Source: Triticum aestivum
Lineage: Eukaryota; Streptophyta; Magnoliopsida; Poales; Poaceae
Length of the DNA: 64,000 nucleotides
Assembly (NCBI RefSeq): GCF_018294505.1
Contig: NC_057807.1
Span: forward strand, 271,293,369 to 271,357,368
Reading direction: 5' to 3'
Below are positions 44,492-55,738 of the stretch, in pieces. The notes under the pieces were generated by a model. It saw only the letters and a list, made by a program, of their open reading frames with translations, did no database searches and was not told the DNA's origin. The first letter of the stretch is position 1. Every line of letters starts with the position of its first letter. The position numbers and the translations under genes are program-made.

Positions 44492-47400
44492 TGTCACGCC
44501 CAATATGCGACCCTATCCAAAAGGAACTCGAAGGTCCCACCAAGGATAGACCCACATATTGAAACACTTTTGCAAGGTGGATATCATTATATCAACATTA
44601 CATAATATATGGGGATACATACATAAGGCATACAATGCCACATGAATACAACATCACAATACATAAGATCATCATCCGACTACGAATGAAACATAAACAG
44701 AAACTCAAACGACATCCACCCTGCTAGCCCAGGCTGCCGACCTGGAACCTTTCCCCTGATCGAAGAAGAAGCAGAAGAAGAAGTCAACGCAAGCAAGCAT
44801 CGCTCTCGCGTCATGATCATCGCATAAACCAGTACCTGCAACTGTTGTTGTAGTAATCTATGAGCCACGAGGACTCAGCAATCCCATTACCATGGGTATC
44901 AAGACTAGCAAAACTTAAAGGGAAAGGAAGTGCTAAAGTGGTGAGGCTGCAGCAGCGACTAAGCATATATGGTGGCTAACATACGCAAATAAGAGCGAGA
45001 AGAGAGCAAGCGGAACGGTCTTCAACTAGTAATGATCAAGAAGTGATCCTGAACACCTACTTACGTCAAACATAACCCAGAAACCGTGTTCACTTCCCGG
45101 ACTCCGCCGAGAAGAGACCATCACGGCTACACACGCGGTTGATGCGTTTTAATTTGGATCTGGTGTCAAGTTATCTACAACCAGACATTAACAAATTCCC
45201 ATCTGCCTATAACCGCAGGCACGGCTTTCGAAAGATTATACCCTGCAGGGGTGTCCCAACTTAGCCCATGACAAGCTCTCGCGATCAATGAAGGAATAGA
45301 CCTTCTCCCAGGAAGACCCGATCAGACTCGGAATCCCGGTTTACAAGACATTTCGACAATGGTAAAACAAGACCAGCAAAGCCTCCCGGATGTGTCGACA
45401 AATCCCGATAGGAGCTGCACATATCTCGTTCTCAGGGCACACCGGATTGTCCAAACTTCCGGTAGGCCAGCCCAGAGTTGCCCCTGGTGGCCACCGGCGG
45501 TTGACAGTTTGGACCAACACTCACAACAAGCACTGGCCCGGGGGGATAATAATATAAAGATGACCCTCGGGATGCGCGACTCCCAAGGGAAAAAGGTCTA
45601 GGTGAGGCAAATGGTAAAACCAAGGTTGGGCCTTGCTGGAGGAGTTTTATTCAAAGCGAACTGTCAAGGGGGTCCCATAAATCACCCGACCGCGTAAGGA
45701 ACGCAAAAATCCGGGAACATAACACCGGTATGACGGAAACTAGGGCGGCAAGGGTGGAACAAAACACTAGGCAAAAGGCCGAGCCTTCCACCCTTTACCA
45801 AATATATAGATGCATTAATAATATAAGAGATATTGTGATATCCCAACCAAAATCCTGTCCACCATGGAGAAATCTTCAACTTCATCTGCAACTAGCAACG
45901 CTATAAGATGGGCTGAGCAAAAGCGGTAACATAGCCAAACATTGGTTTGCACAAGGAAGGTGTCAAAGGTTAGAGGCTCATGGCAATATGGGATGGCTTG
46001 ATAAACAGGTAATAGGTAGCGCAGCATAGCGATAGAACGAAGCAACTAGCATAACAATGATAGTAGTGATATCCAGGGTAGCGGTCATCTTGCCTGAAAT
46101 CCCGCAAGGAAGAAGAATGAGTCCATGAAGAAGACGAACGGATGAAGCCGAACCAACCGAAGACGAACGAATCCTCACGATCGCAATGGAAACAGGAACT
46201 AACAAGAAGAAGCACACAACATAGTAAACACACCACACATGAACAAGGCATGATGCACAACCAAGCATGATGCATGACAAGACTACATGGAGCTACTCAT
46301 GGCAAGAGATGATGCAAACAAGAGCAACACGTCAAGGCAAGTTTAAATGAGGCCGGGAACAACATATAACAATTCCGGTAAGTCCTCATATGCATATTTC
46401 GAAATTGGTCCAGATCTGAATAAACCTTATGTTCAAGTTGTTAATCATCAAGTTAAGATGCACAAAGATGATCTACACGAGATTCTAGTCAAGTTACATA
46501 TAAAGTTTATTAAGTTCGGAGCTACGGCCTAGAAGATATGAGCAAAACAAGTTAAACATGGCATTGATGCAAAATGCACCCAAACATCAAGAAAACACCT
46601 CAAAATAAGGATGCAACATGATAATATGAAGCTACACACAAAAACAAGCAAGTTTCATATAGAGCACACTCAAAACGGAGCAATGGTTCAACACATGCAC
46701 ACTATACAAGTTTAAAGGACAAGCTGCCCAAAACAGCGACTAGGCATATTGCAAGCATCAAAACAACATGCTACAGCACCCAAACATCATAACAAAAGGC
46801 ATGAGCATGATGTACAGGTAAAGCACAACAAAACATGAACACTGAGCTATCTCCAGAAATCACTAGAACATACTCAAACACACATGGTAAGATTGCAAGT
46901 TATTACAATTTCAGACTTTGCAGAAAATAACAGCACGATGCAATGTTTAGAGCTATCAAACAACATGTTACAGGAACTTATCATGGCAAACAAAGGCATG
47001 GCATGAATCTACTAATTTCATATAAAAGAGTCCCTTACTGACCATAAGCCAAAAAGGATCATAAAATATAATGGCACCCACGTAAATATAGCAAGTTTTT
47101 ATACAGATTCAAACATGGCAGGAACATAATTATGAGGGCATGTAGATGAGCTTGTGCAACTCACTACAGAGCATTACATGGCATGGCAAGGCACCAAACA
47201 GTAAGAAGACATGTTTGTGAAGCTAAGCATGGCAAGAGCAAGGTCATAGGGTACATGGATCACTAGGAAAACACATGGGAACAAGTGAACTTAATGTAAA
47301 CAGGCTGACAGCAACATTTTCAAGCAACTTTAGAGCAAGATTACAACAAGCTACAACAACCTATAAATGCAACCAGGGGCATGGATGGATAGAGGATGAC

Positions 47401-48433
47401 ATGTAGATCAAAACATGTTTATAGAACATCTCCAGATTATGCATAGAATGATTAGTAGCAACATGTTTACATGGCATCAAAATTACAGCAGAACAGGGAC
47501 TAAAATCAGCGTTAACGCGATGCCTAATTTGCATGCTTGTTCTAGTCACCACATTGATCACAAAAATACATGGCATACACCCCTATAAAGATGGCATGGC
47601 ATAGTTCAAAACACATGTAGGAATCAACCTCATAGGATGCACACATCAATCATGGCAAAAATGACAAAAGAGCTCGTTTTGTAAACAGACATCAAAAGAC
47701 GATATGAAGCAATCTTACAACGATGATTCAGGCATCTATATAACCTCAAATGAATATGATGCTGGAATTAAATGATGCACTCTTCGAGACGAACAATTTG
47801 ACATGTTATACGCGCAAAACGGAGCTACGGATGTAGAGTTACAGCAGGTCAAACATGGCATGAAATTTGCAAAATCTGGGGACTTTGAGAGAATTTTGGG
47901 GTCAACCTCGTTTGACCGAATCTGGATCTGAGGCACGCCTTTCGAGGTTCGCCAGAGACGGGGATGAAGACGGCGGCCGGACATGAGGGAGAGGGCGCCG
48001 GAGAGGAGGGGCCCGGCGAGGGGGGCGCCGAATTCGGCCTTCCCGCGGCCGGATCTGGCCGGGGCGGAGCGGAGGCGACGGTCGGGGCCGACGGCGACGC
48101 TGGAGGAGCTGCGGGCTCCGGCCGGCCAAAGGGCGGCGACGCGAGCTCCGGGGCGGCCACGGCGGAGGGCCGAGGCGGCGGCCACGGGCGGGCGGCACGC
48201 GCCGGGAGGCGCCAGCGAGGCGGGGCGCCGCGGGCGGCACGGGCGGCGGCGGCCGCGGCCAGGCACGGCGGCGGACGGCCGGGACGGCGGCGGGCGGGCG
48301 GCGCGCGCGAGGCGCGGGCGAGCGGGCGCGGGAGCGGGCCCGCGCGGGCCCCAAATGGGCTCCGCGGGCCGCGGCGGCGGAGGGACGGCGGCGGGGATAG
48401 GTGGCGTGACGGGAGAGGCTGGGAGCGGCGGCT

Positions 48434-48463
48434 GGACATGTCCGGCCGGGGACGGACATGTCC
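48434..48463. promoter_or_regulatory. Paired palindrome in LARD LTR
   Basis: GGACATGTCC occurs twice, 20 bp apart (48434-48443 and 48454-48463), and both copies are preserved in the other LTR (59684-59693 and 59704-59713). It lies about 70 bp on the downstream side of the minus-strand TATA box, in a putative 5' untranslated region. Role unknown; it could bind a dimeric protein. Confidence 0.4.
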
Positions 48464-48528
48464 GGCGCGGCGCAGAGGAGAAAACTAGGGTTAGGGGGAT
48501 TTCATCCGCGAATTTCGGGGGGAGGGAC

Positions 48529-48538
48529 TAATATATAG
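48529..48538 (-). promoter_or_regulatory. LARD LTR TATA box
   Basis: The minus strand reads CTATATATTA, followed by a pyrimidine-rich stretch and CCTAACCCTAG, a telo-box-like motif common near plant transcription starts. The equivalent site in the other LTR is 59779-59788. The orientation agrees with the primer site. Confidence 0.5.
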
Positions 48539-49025
48539 GTAGAGGGAGCTAGGAGAGTCCAAATGAGGAGCGGTTTTCGCCCACACGATCGTGATTGAAC
48601 GACCGAGAGCATGGAGGAGAGTCAGATGAGTTTTGGGCCACTTTAGAGGGGGTGTTGGGCTGCAAAGAGAGAGGGGCTTTTACGGTTACCCGGTTAACCG
48701 TTGGAGTACCAAACGACCTCCAAATGGCACGAAACTTGACAGGCGGTCTACCGGTGGTATACCAAGGCCACTTGGCAAGACTCGGTCCATTCCGAGAAAG
48801 TTTAATACCCGCACACGAAGAGAGGCAAGAAGGGGACGCCGGAGGGCATATGAGTGCCGGATCGCGAAACGGACAACGGGGAAAAGGCTCGGATGCATGA
48901 GACGAACACGTATGCAAAATGAAATGCACATGACGACATGATAAAATGCAACACGCAAGCAAATGACATGGCAACGACGGCGAATAACTGGCTGACATCT
49001 GGCGCATCAGATCCGGGGCGTTACA

Positions 49026-49231
49026 ACACTCCACCACTACGAGAGGATCTCGTCCCGAGATCTAGGATGGCACCGGAGGAAAAAGGAAGAGGAAGAGAAT
49101 AGGTAAAACTAAGTTGCTTCTTAGACCAATGAGTGAAACCATGAACCTTGAGAGGTTGAGCAAAATGAAGAAAGAAAACAACAAAGATGAACAAGATTGC
49201 AAAAAATCTGTCAGGAAAGAGGAACAAGGAG
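49026..49231 (-). other. LARD internal region, 3' part
   Basis: Non-coding, A/G-rich on the plus strand. It adjoins the 3' LTR and is interrupted at 49231 by the solo LTR with its TSD. Confidence 0.8.
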
Positions 49232-49540
49232 CATTATGTAACACCCGGATAATCATGCTACAGTAATCTCACGTGATGGTGCCACGTCACCTCTGTCACT
49301 GTAGTTAACCACGGGTTAGATCGAAACGGTTTCGAAATTAAAATTCAAGATTATAATGACAATAAAAGTTTTCAGGAATTAAACGTAAAATGTTCGGGGG
49401 TTGTCTAATATTACAAAGTTAATTATGGTGGGGTGCACACATTTTTGTAAAGTGTCTGGATATTATTAAATGAATTAAAACAGAAAAGGAAAAATAAGAA
49501 AAGAAAAATAAAACAAAAGGAGAAAAAGGGAACCCCCCCC

Positions 49541-49632
49541 TGGCCCAACTGGGCCAAGCCCACCTGGCCCAGCCGGCCAACCCCCTGGCCCAACTGGGCC
49601 AAGCCCACCTGGCCCAGCCGGCCAGCCCCCTG
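49541..49632. repeat. 45-bp tandem duplication
   Basis: TGGCCCAACTGGGCCAAGCC... is repeated at an offset of 45 bp (49541 and 49586), in the GC-rich part of the solo LTR. GGCC palindromes are dense in it. Confidence 0.9.
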
Positions 49633-51249
49633 GCACGGCCCACCCCCTCACTCCCATATCCCCCTCCCCCGGTCGGCAAACACTAGCCGACCACCCCATT
49701 CCCCCCCCCTGATCCCCTCCTCCTCCCTCCCCGCACCGATCTGGATCGGCTCCGCCCAATCCCGTCGCCCTCGACGCCGGCGACCGACCCGCCGCCCTGA
49801 CCTCACCACGTCCCCTCCTCCCCGACCGGCCGCGCAGGGCGCAAGGCCCCTCGTCGCCTCGGGACGTCCCCGACCCCCACCCCACCTCGCCGGATCCGCG
49901 ACGCCGGACGGCCGCCTCCCCGCCCTCCTCCTCACCGGTCGCCCCCGACCGTCTCCGAGCACGCCTCAGAGACCCTGCGCCCCCCGTGAGCTCTTCCCCC
50001 CCGTGGATCCCCTCTCTCCCCTCGTCCCCTTCCCCCGCCATCGAGCACGGGGACGTGCTCCCCGGCCTCCCTCTCCCTTCTCCTCGCCCGAGCCTCGGCC
50101 CCGGCGAGCCGCCGCACCCGAACGCCCCCGCGTCGTGGATCTCATCGCCGGCGCCCCCCCCCCGGTGGCAAAATGGTCACGGGGCCGAGCCCGTGGTGCT
50201 CAGCGCGCCGCGCGACCCCCCGGCCCCCCGTAGCGCGCTGTCGACGAAGACCCGAACCACCCCGCCGCCTCTGCCGCTCGCCGGCGCCGTTTCCGGCCGA
50301 GTCCGGCCGTGGCCTTGCCACCAATGGACGCGGCGTCCTCTCCCCATTCGAACGCACCCACCCGCGGCCCCTTTTGGCCGTCGGGCGACGATTCTGGCGA
50401 AGTCCGGTGCCCCCTCCGCCGCGGACGCCCACCGGAGCGCCCAACGCCGGCTACCGACGTGCCCGCCCGGGGCCACCGCCTGGGCCACTGACTGGTGGGC
50501 CCAGGGCCCCCCCCGCCGCCCTGATTGACTCGGTCAGCTGGGTTGACCGGTCCACCCCCCTACCTATGACATGGGGCCCCCACCCCCAGGACGTTTTTAA
50601 AATAAAAGAAATGGGAAAGGAATTTAGATAAATATAATTAATAAAAATAATAATGAATAAAATTAATTAATTAATTAAGTAAATAATTAATTTAATTAAT
50701 CCTGATAAATTAAACCTAATGACTAATTAACCTAATTAACTACTATTAATTAAACTTAACTAAGATAATTAGTTAACAGAGTATGACGAACGGGACCCAC
50801 ATGTCAGGGTTGACCTAGTCAACCCTGTTGACTGCTGACGTCAGCATGGCATCACGCTGACGTCATAATTCCATTTTTCGAATTAAATAATTAATTGATT
50901 AAATTCCAGAAATTAATAAAATCTTAAAAAAAATCATATCTTTTAATCCGTAACTCGGATTAAAATATTTTCAACGTGAAAGTTGCTCAGAGCGACGAGA
51001 CGAATCCGGATACGCGGTCCGTTCGTCCGCCACACACCCCTAACCTATCGAACCCGCAACTTTCCCCCTCCGGCTCCTCTGCCCGAAAACACGAAACACC
51101 GGGAATACTTTCCCGGGGGTTTTCCCCCCTTCACCGGTATCACCTACTACCGCGTTAGGGCACACCGAACACCGCGTATTGCCTTGATATATTTTGTGGT
51201 GCTTTGTTTGCTCCGTATTCATTATATCTTCCCCCTCTTCTCTCCGGTA

Positions 51250-52768
51250 GACTACGAGACCGACGCTGCTGCTGACCAGTTCGACTACGGAGTTGACGAC
51301 CCCTCTCTCTTGCCAGAGCAACCAGGCAAGCCCCCCCCCCTTGATCACCAGATATCGCCTACTCTTCTCTATACTGCTTGCACTAGAGTAGCGTAGCATG
51401 TTACTGCTTTCCGTTAATCCTATTCTGATGCATAGCCTGTCATTGCTGCTACAGTCATTGATACCTTACCCGCAATCCTAAATGCTTAGTATAGGATGCT
51501 AGTGTTCCATCAGTGGCCCTACACTCTTGTCCGTCTGCCATGCTATACTACTGGGCTGTGATCACTTCGGGAGGTGATCACAGGCATATACTATATACTT
51601 TACACTGTTACATTACCTGTGATACTGTTCGGAGTTGGGGGCTGAAAGGACAGGTGGCTCCATCCCGGTAGAGGTGGGCCTGGGTTCCCGACGGCCCCCG
51701 ACTATTACTTTGTGGCGGAGCGGCAGGGCAGGTTGAGACCACCTAGGAGACAGGTGGGCCTGGCCCTGTTCGGCGTTCGCGGATACTTAACACTCTTAAC
51801 GAGATCTTGGTATTTGATCTGAGTCGGCTACGAGCCTATACGCACTAACCATCTACGCGGGAGTAGTTATGGGTATCCCGGCGTCGTGGTATCAGCCGAA
51901 GCCTTCTTGACGTCAGCGACTGAGTGGCGCGCGCCGGGTTGGACTGCGTTAACGCAACTTCCTTTGTAATGGAGGTTGCTAGGTCTGCTCACCGGCCGCG
52001 TACGCAACGTGCAGGTGTGCAATGGGCGATGGGCCCAGACCCCTGCGCGCATAGGATTTAGACCGGCGTGCTGACCTCTCTGTTGTGCCTAGGTGGGGCT
52101 GCGACGTGTTGATCTTCCGAGGCCGGGCATGACCCAGGAATGTGTGTCCGGCCAAATGGGATCGAGCATGTTGGGTTATATGGTGCACCCCTGCAGGGAA
52201 GTTAATCTATTCGAATAGCCGTGATCTTCGGTAACAGGACGACTTGGAGTTGTACCTTGACCTTATGACAACTAGAACCGAATACTTAATAAAACACACC
52301 CTTCCAAGTTCCACAGACAACCCGGTGATCGCTTTTCCACAGGGCGACGAGGGGAGGATCGCCGGGTAGGATTATGCTACTGGAGATGCTACTTGGAGAT
52401 GCTACTTTGAGATACTACTTGGAGGACTTCAATCTACTCTCTTCTACATGCTGCAAGACGGAGGCTGCCAGAAGCGTAGTCTTCGACAGGATTAGCTATC
52501 CCCCTCTTATTCTGGCATTCTGCAGTTCAGTCCACCGATATGGCCCTTTACACATAAACCCATGCATATGTAGTGTAGCTCCTTGCTTGCGAGTACTTTG
52601 GATGAGTACTCACGGTTGCTTTTCTCCCTCTTTTCCCCTTTCCCTTCTACCTGGTTGTCGCAACCAGATGCTGGAGCCCTGGAGCCAGACGCCACCTTCG
52701 ACGATGATTCCTACTACACTGGAGGTGCCTACTACTACGTGCAGGCCGCTAACGACGACCTGGAGTAG
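51250..52768 (+). CDS. Putative two-exon acidic, Tyr-rich reading frame inside the solo LTR (partial)
   Basis: Exon 1 (to 51325) reads DYETDAAADQFDYGVDDPSL and LPEQP, then one base of the next codon. The sequence CAG followed by GCAAGC fits a GC-type donor. The acceptor GTCGCAACCAG ends at 52667, after a pyrimidine-rich tract. Exon 2 (52668-52768) completes Asp and reads AGALEPDATFDDDSYYTGGA, then YYYVQAANDDLE and a stop. The phase matches and both exons have the same unusual acidic, Tyr-rich composition, which supports a real spliced product. The upstream start is not identified: the frame is open further left without an ATG, and a CCGGTAG acceptor ends at 51250. I know no function. The LTR is solo, so any transcript would start in the LTR itself. 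Confidence 0.4.
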
Positions 52769-53072
52769 TTTAGGAGGATCCCAGGCAGGAGGCCTGCGCC
52801 TCTTTCGATCTGTATCCCAGTTTGTGCTAGCCTTCTTAAGGCAAACTTGTTTAACTTATGTCTGTACTCAGATATTGTTGCTTCCGCTGACTCGTCTATG
52901 ATCGAGCACTTGTATTCGAGCCCTCGAGGCCCCTGGCTTGTATTATGATGCTTGTATGACTTATTTATGTTTTAGAGTTGTGTTGTGATATCTTCCCGTG
53001 AGTCCCTGATCTTGATCGTACACGTTTGCGTGCATGATTAGTGTACGGTTGAATCGGGGGCGTCACACATTA

Positions 53073-55738
53073 CAAGAACCTTTGAAGGTTGCAAAGACAT
53101 GAACGACGAGCACAATGGACAACAAGGAATTGAAACCACTCAGGTTGAAACGAGATAAGAATGAATAAGAATGATATAATTTTGACAGCACTCCGACTGA
53201 ACATGGAAGGAATAGAACATGAACTAGAGAAGAAGGGATGATACTTGATGAAGACATGACACAAAACCTCCGGAAAGAATTGAAAGAGGATTGAATGAAA
53301 AGAATTTAGAAGGAAGAATTGAATGGATTTGAATATCTGAGAAGAACGAAGAAATGCAAAACTCCAATTGAAAAGAAAACGGAGAATTAATTGCACTTCG
53401 AGATGCGAGAAGAAAAGCTACTTGAACTCCACCGACAAGAATCTTGATGAACTCTTGAAGAATGAATTAAATCATGAAGAACCACCGTGAAGAACTCCGG
53501 TAACAAAAGGATGATGATATAAAATGAAGGATGAAAGAATAAGATTAAGCCTTGCGATGATTTAGATGGAGGTTCCGATGAATTGGCCGAGGAAATTGAA
53601 CTCCGGAAAAGAAAAGATGAAAACTCTTGGAACTAGAATTTATTCATCATGAACAAACTCTGAAGGAAGGGATTACTCACTTCGATAAAATATGAATAAG
53701 ATTTATGTTATGCTTATCCTTCATCAAATTAAATTGTTGACAAGCAATGGATTTTGCATATTACTTATTCTTCTTGAAAAGGATTGAGAAGTGACATATC
53801 GCAAACTTGCGAAGGTCTTCATGAACCACCGGTAGGATTGAAAGAACTTATGGATTCGAATGATAATCAAAGAAAAGAATCTTGAACGAACCACCGTACG
53901 AATTGAAAACGAACAAAGTAAAGGGGTGAATCACCGGTAAGAATTAGAGAACGAATGAAGATACTTGAGGGAATTTAGATACATGAGAACGAAGAGATCA
54001 CGAGCTGATTAGAGAATACTTGAGCAATGCACCGGTAAGATTTGGATAACGAGAGCTGAAGGCTGAGAAAGAAGAATTATGACATGATGGTCTTCGGAGG
54101 AAAGAAATGAAAACAACTCATGAAATGCTCCGGATGGTAAGAAAAGAATTCTCACAATCGAAAATAATTTTGAGAGGATGGTATCAAGCTTGAACTACGC
54201 ATCTTTGGAAGAATGGGTAAGGATTTGAAAGCGATCTTGGGGAAGGCATGTGACTGATGGAATCCATTCTTACATCACACTTGAATAGAATTTGAGAATA
54301 ACTCCGGGGGAATTAGAAGTGTCAGGTAAGATCCTGGAAAAGACCTGTGGGTTAGGGCCCACTAAAAGATACACCGGTAGAATTAAATGGCTTGAATGAG
54401 ATAATAATCTCCAAATAGCTTGAACGGATCTTGGAAGAAAAGACGAGTCTTCTAAGATATCTTCAACACTCCAGGACAAATGAAAAGCGAGAAGTGAAAG
54501 ATTAAGAGGTGCACCGGCATGAGAAAGCATTTGACACGAGGGAAGGAATATGATCAACACTGAAAGCTTGAATTGGATCCACCGGAGAAGAAACAACAAA
54601 GAAGAATGGTGAACTTGAAACTCGTGAGCATCTTCACGAGGGATCACCGGATCAAAACATTGATTGAAAAGAATGAAGAGACTTCACATGAATAAATGGA
54701 TACTTGATTAAGAAATCTGGGTCCTTGAAGAAAAAGGGTGGGAGGGCGGGAAAACAAAGGCAACTTGGTACGGATGAAACAAACACCGTTGAGAAAACTT
54801 AGAATTGATCTCGCAAATGTTGAAATGATCGGATCCACTTGAAGAGAAACACACCGGTTGGAAAAGAATTAACATGATGACCTCGATGATCAAGAAGGAT
54901 TAGTATTCACATAGCAATATGAGAACACTGTTTATGAAAGGTATGGATTCCACATTTGACAATGAAGCAACTCGAATACCACAACTCAAAACAAAACAAA
55001 GGATTTGGCTTGCAGAATAAGCCAGAACAAACATATGATAGATCCCATATCGTATCATGTGTCTGTTGGAAAGATATCCTACGAGCTACTTGAATTCCCA
55101 CCTATAAAACTCCCGAAACTTTCTGGTTATGCAATCTGGTGTTGGGGATACAGGGGAAGCAATATATCTCACCCAAACTAACAATACCTACATCCAAGCT
55201 GTATCCATCCGTCAACACATAACCAAGAAACCTTCGGAAATCGTGTACCTCAACCTTCGAAAAGCATCCGTTATACGAGCTATGGCAATACTCCCGAGCT
55301 CGCCCCAGTACTGGGTTATCGGGGTTATCTCACCAACAACTGCATAAAAGAGATTTTCGATGTCGGCAAAACTCAGGTATTCCAGAACTACAACGATAAA
55401 ATTGTGACGACAACACCTCAGAGCTCGACTCCCCGGGACACTGCCACAACCCCTAAATGTCAGGAGGCACCAAGAACAATGTTCTCGTCACAAAACCATC
55501 GGAACGATTCCAAGATACCCGCGTGATCCTAAAAAAAATTTAGTGAAATTTGAGGAGAGGAAAGTCAAAACATCTACGTCAGGAGACCTCACCAGAGCGG
55601 CGAAGGGGGCTGAGGAGTAAAAAGAATCCTACTCTACGATATATATAATCCTAAGACTCAAAATAGTTTTCTTCTAGACTCAACAACGGCCAACAAACAA
55701 GGGGGCTCCTAGGGTCGGTCGAGGCTTTGATACCAACT
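53073..55738 (-). other. LARD internal region, 5' part
   Basis: About 2.7 kb with many short A/G-rich phrases on the plus strand (GAATTGAA, AAGAATTG, CACCGGTA). No gag, protease, RT, RNase H or integrase motif is visible in any frame; the longest frame is 125 codons and featureless. The primer site lies at 55723-55735. Confidence 0.8.

Larger units (their letters stand above)
44492..49025 (-). repeat. 3' LTR of LARD-like element
   Basis: The plus-strand form starts TGTCACGCCCAATATGCG and ends CCGGGGCGTTACA. A very GC-rich block lies at about 47950-48480, and the rest is AT-rich with many ACATGGCA-like phrases. The long frames in the GC-rich block differ between the two LTR copies and are not supported as coding. 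Confidence 0.95.
49237..53067 (+). repeat. Solo long LTR (3.83 kb) with TSD CATTA
   Basis: Starts TGTAACACCCGGATAATC and ends GAATCGGGGGCGTCACA, flanked by perfect CATTA repeats (49232-49236 and 53068-53072). There is no internal domain or second LTR. The left half has a GC-rich block (about 49540-50560), then an extremely AT-rich stretch of AATTAATT motifs (about 50640-50770). Plus orientation is inferred from the in-frame two-exon reading frame and a 3'-UTR-like end. Its near-palindromic termini resemble those of the surrounding LARD, so the two families may be related. Confidence 0.85.

Noticed and set aside
46347..46532. 61-residue plus-strand frame identical as protein in both LARD LTRs (also 57594-57779)
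   Set aside because: The two copies differ only at two silent sites, which is suggestive. But the element is on the other strand, two changes prove nothing, and the LTRs are 97 percent identical anyway.
47849..48531. Several overlapping 160-196 codon frames on both strands
   Set aside because: Mutually overlapping GC-rich frames on opposite strands, a typical artefact of few AT-rich stop codons. Indels between LTR copies shift them.
49475..50631. Long GC-rich frames (up to 188 codons) in the solo LTR
   Set aside because: Open on both strands at once, low complexity Pro/Gly/Arg, with tandem repeats. No domain and no consistent start.
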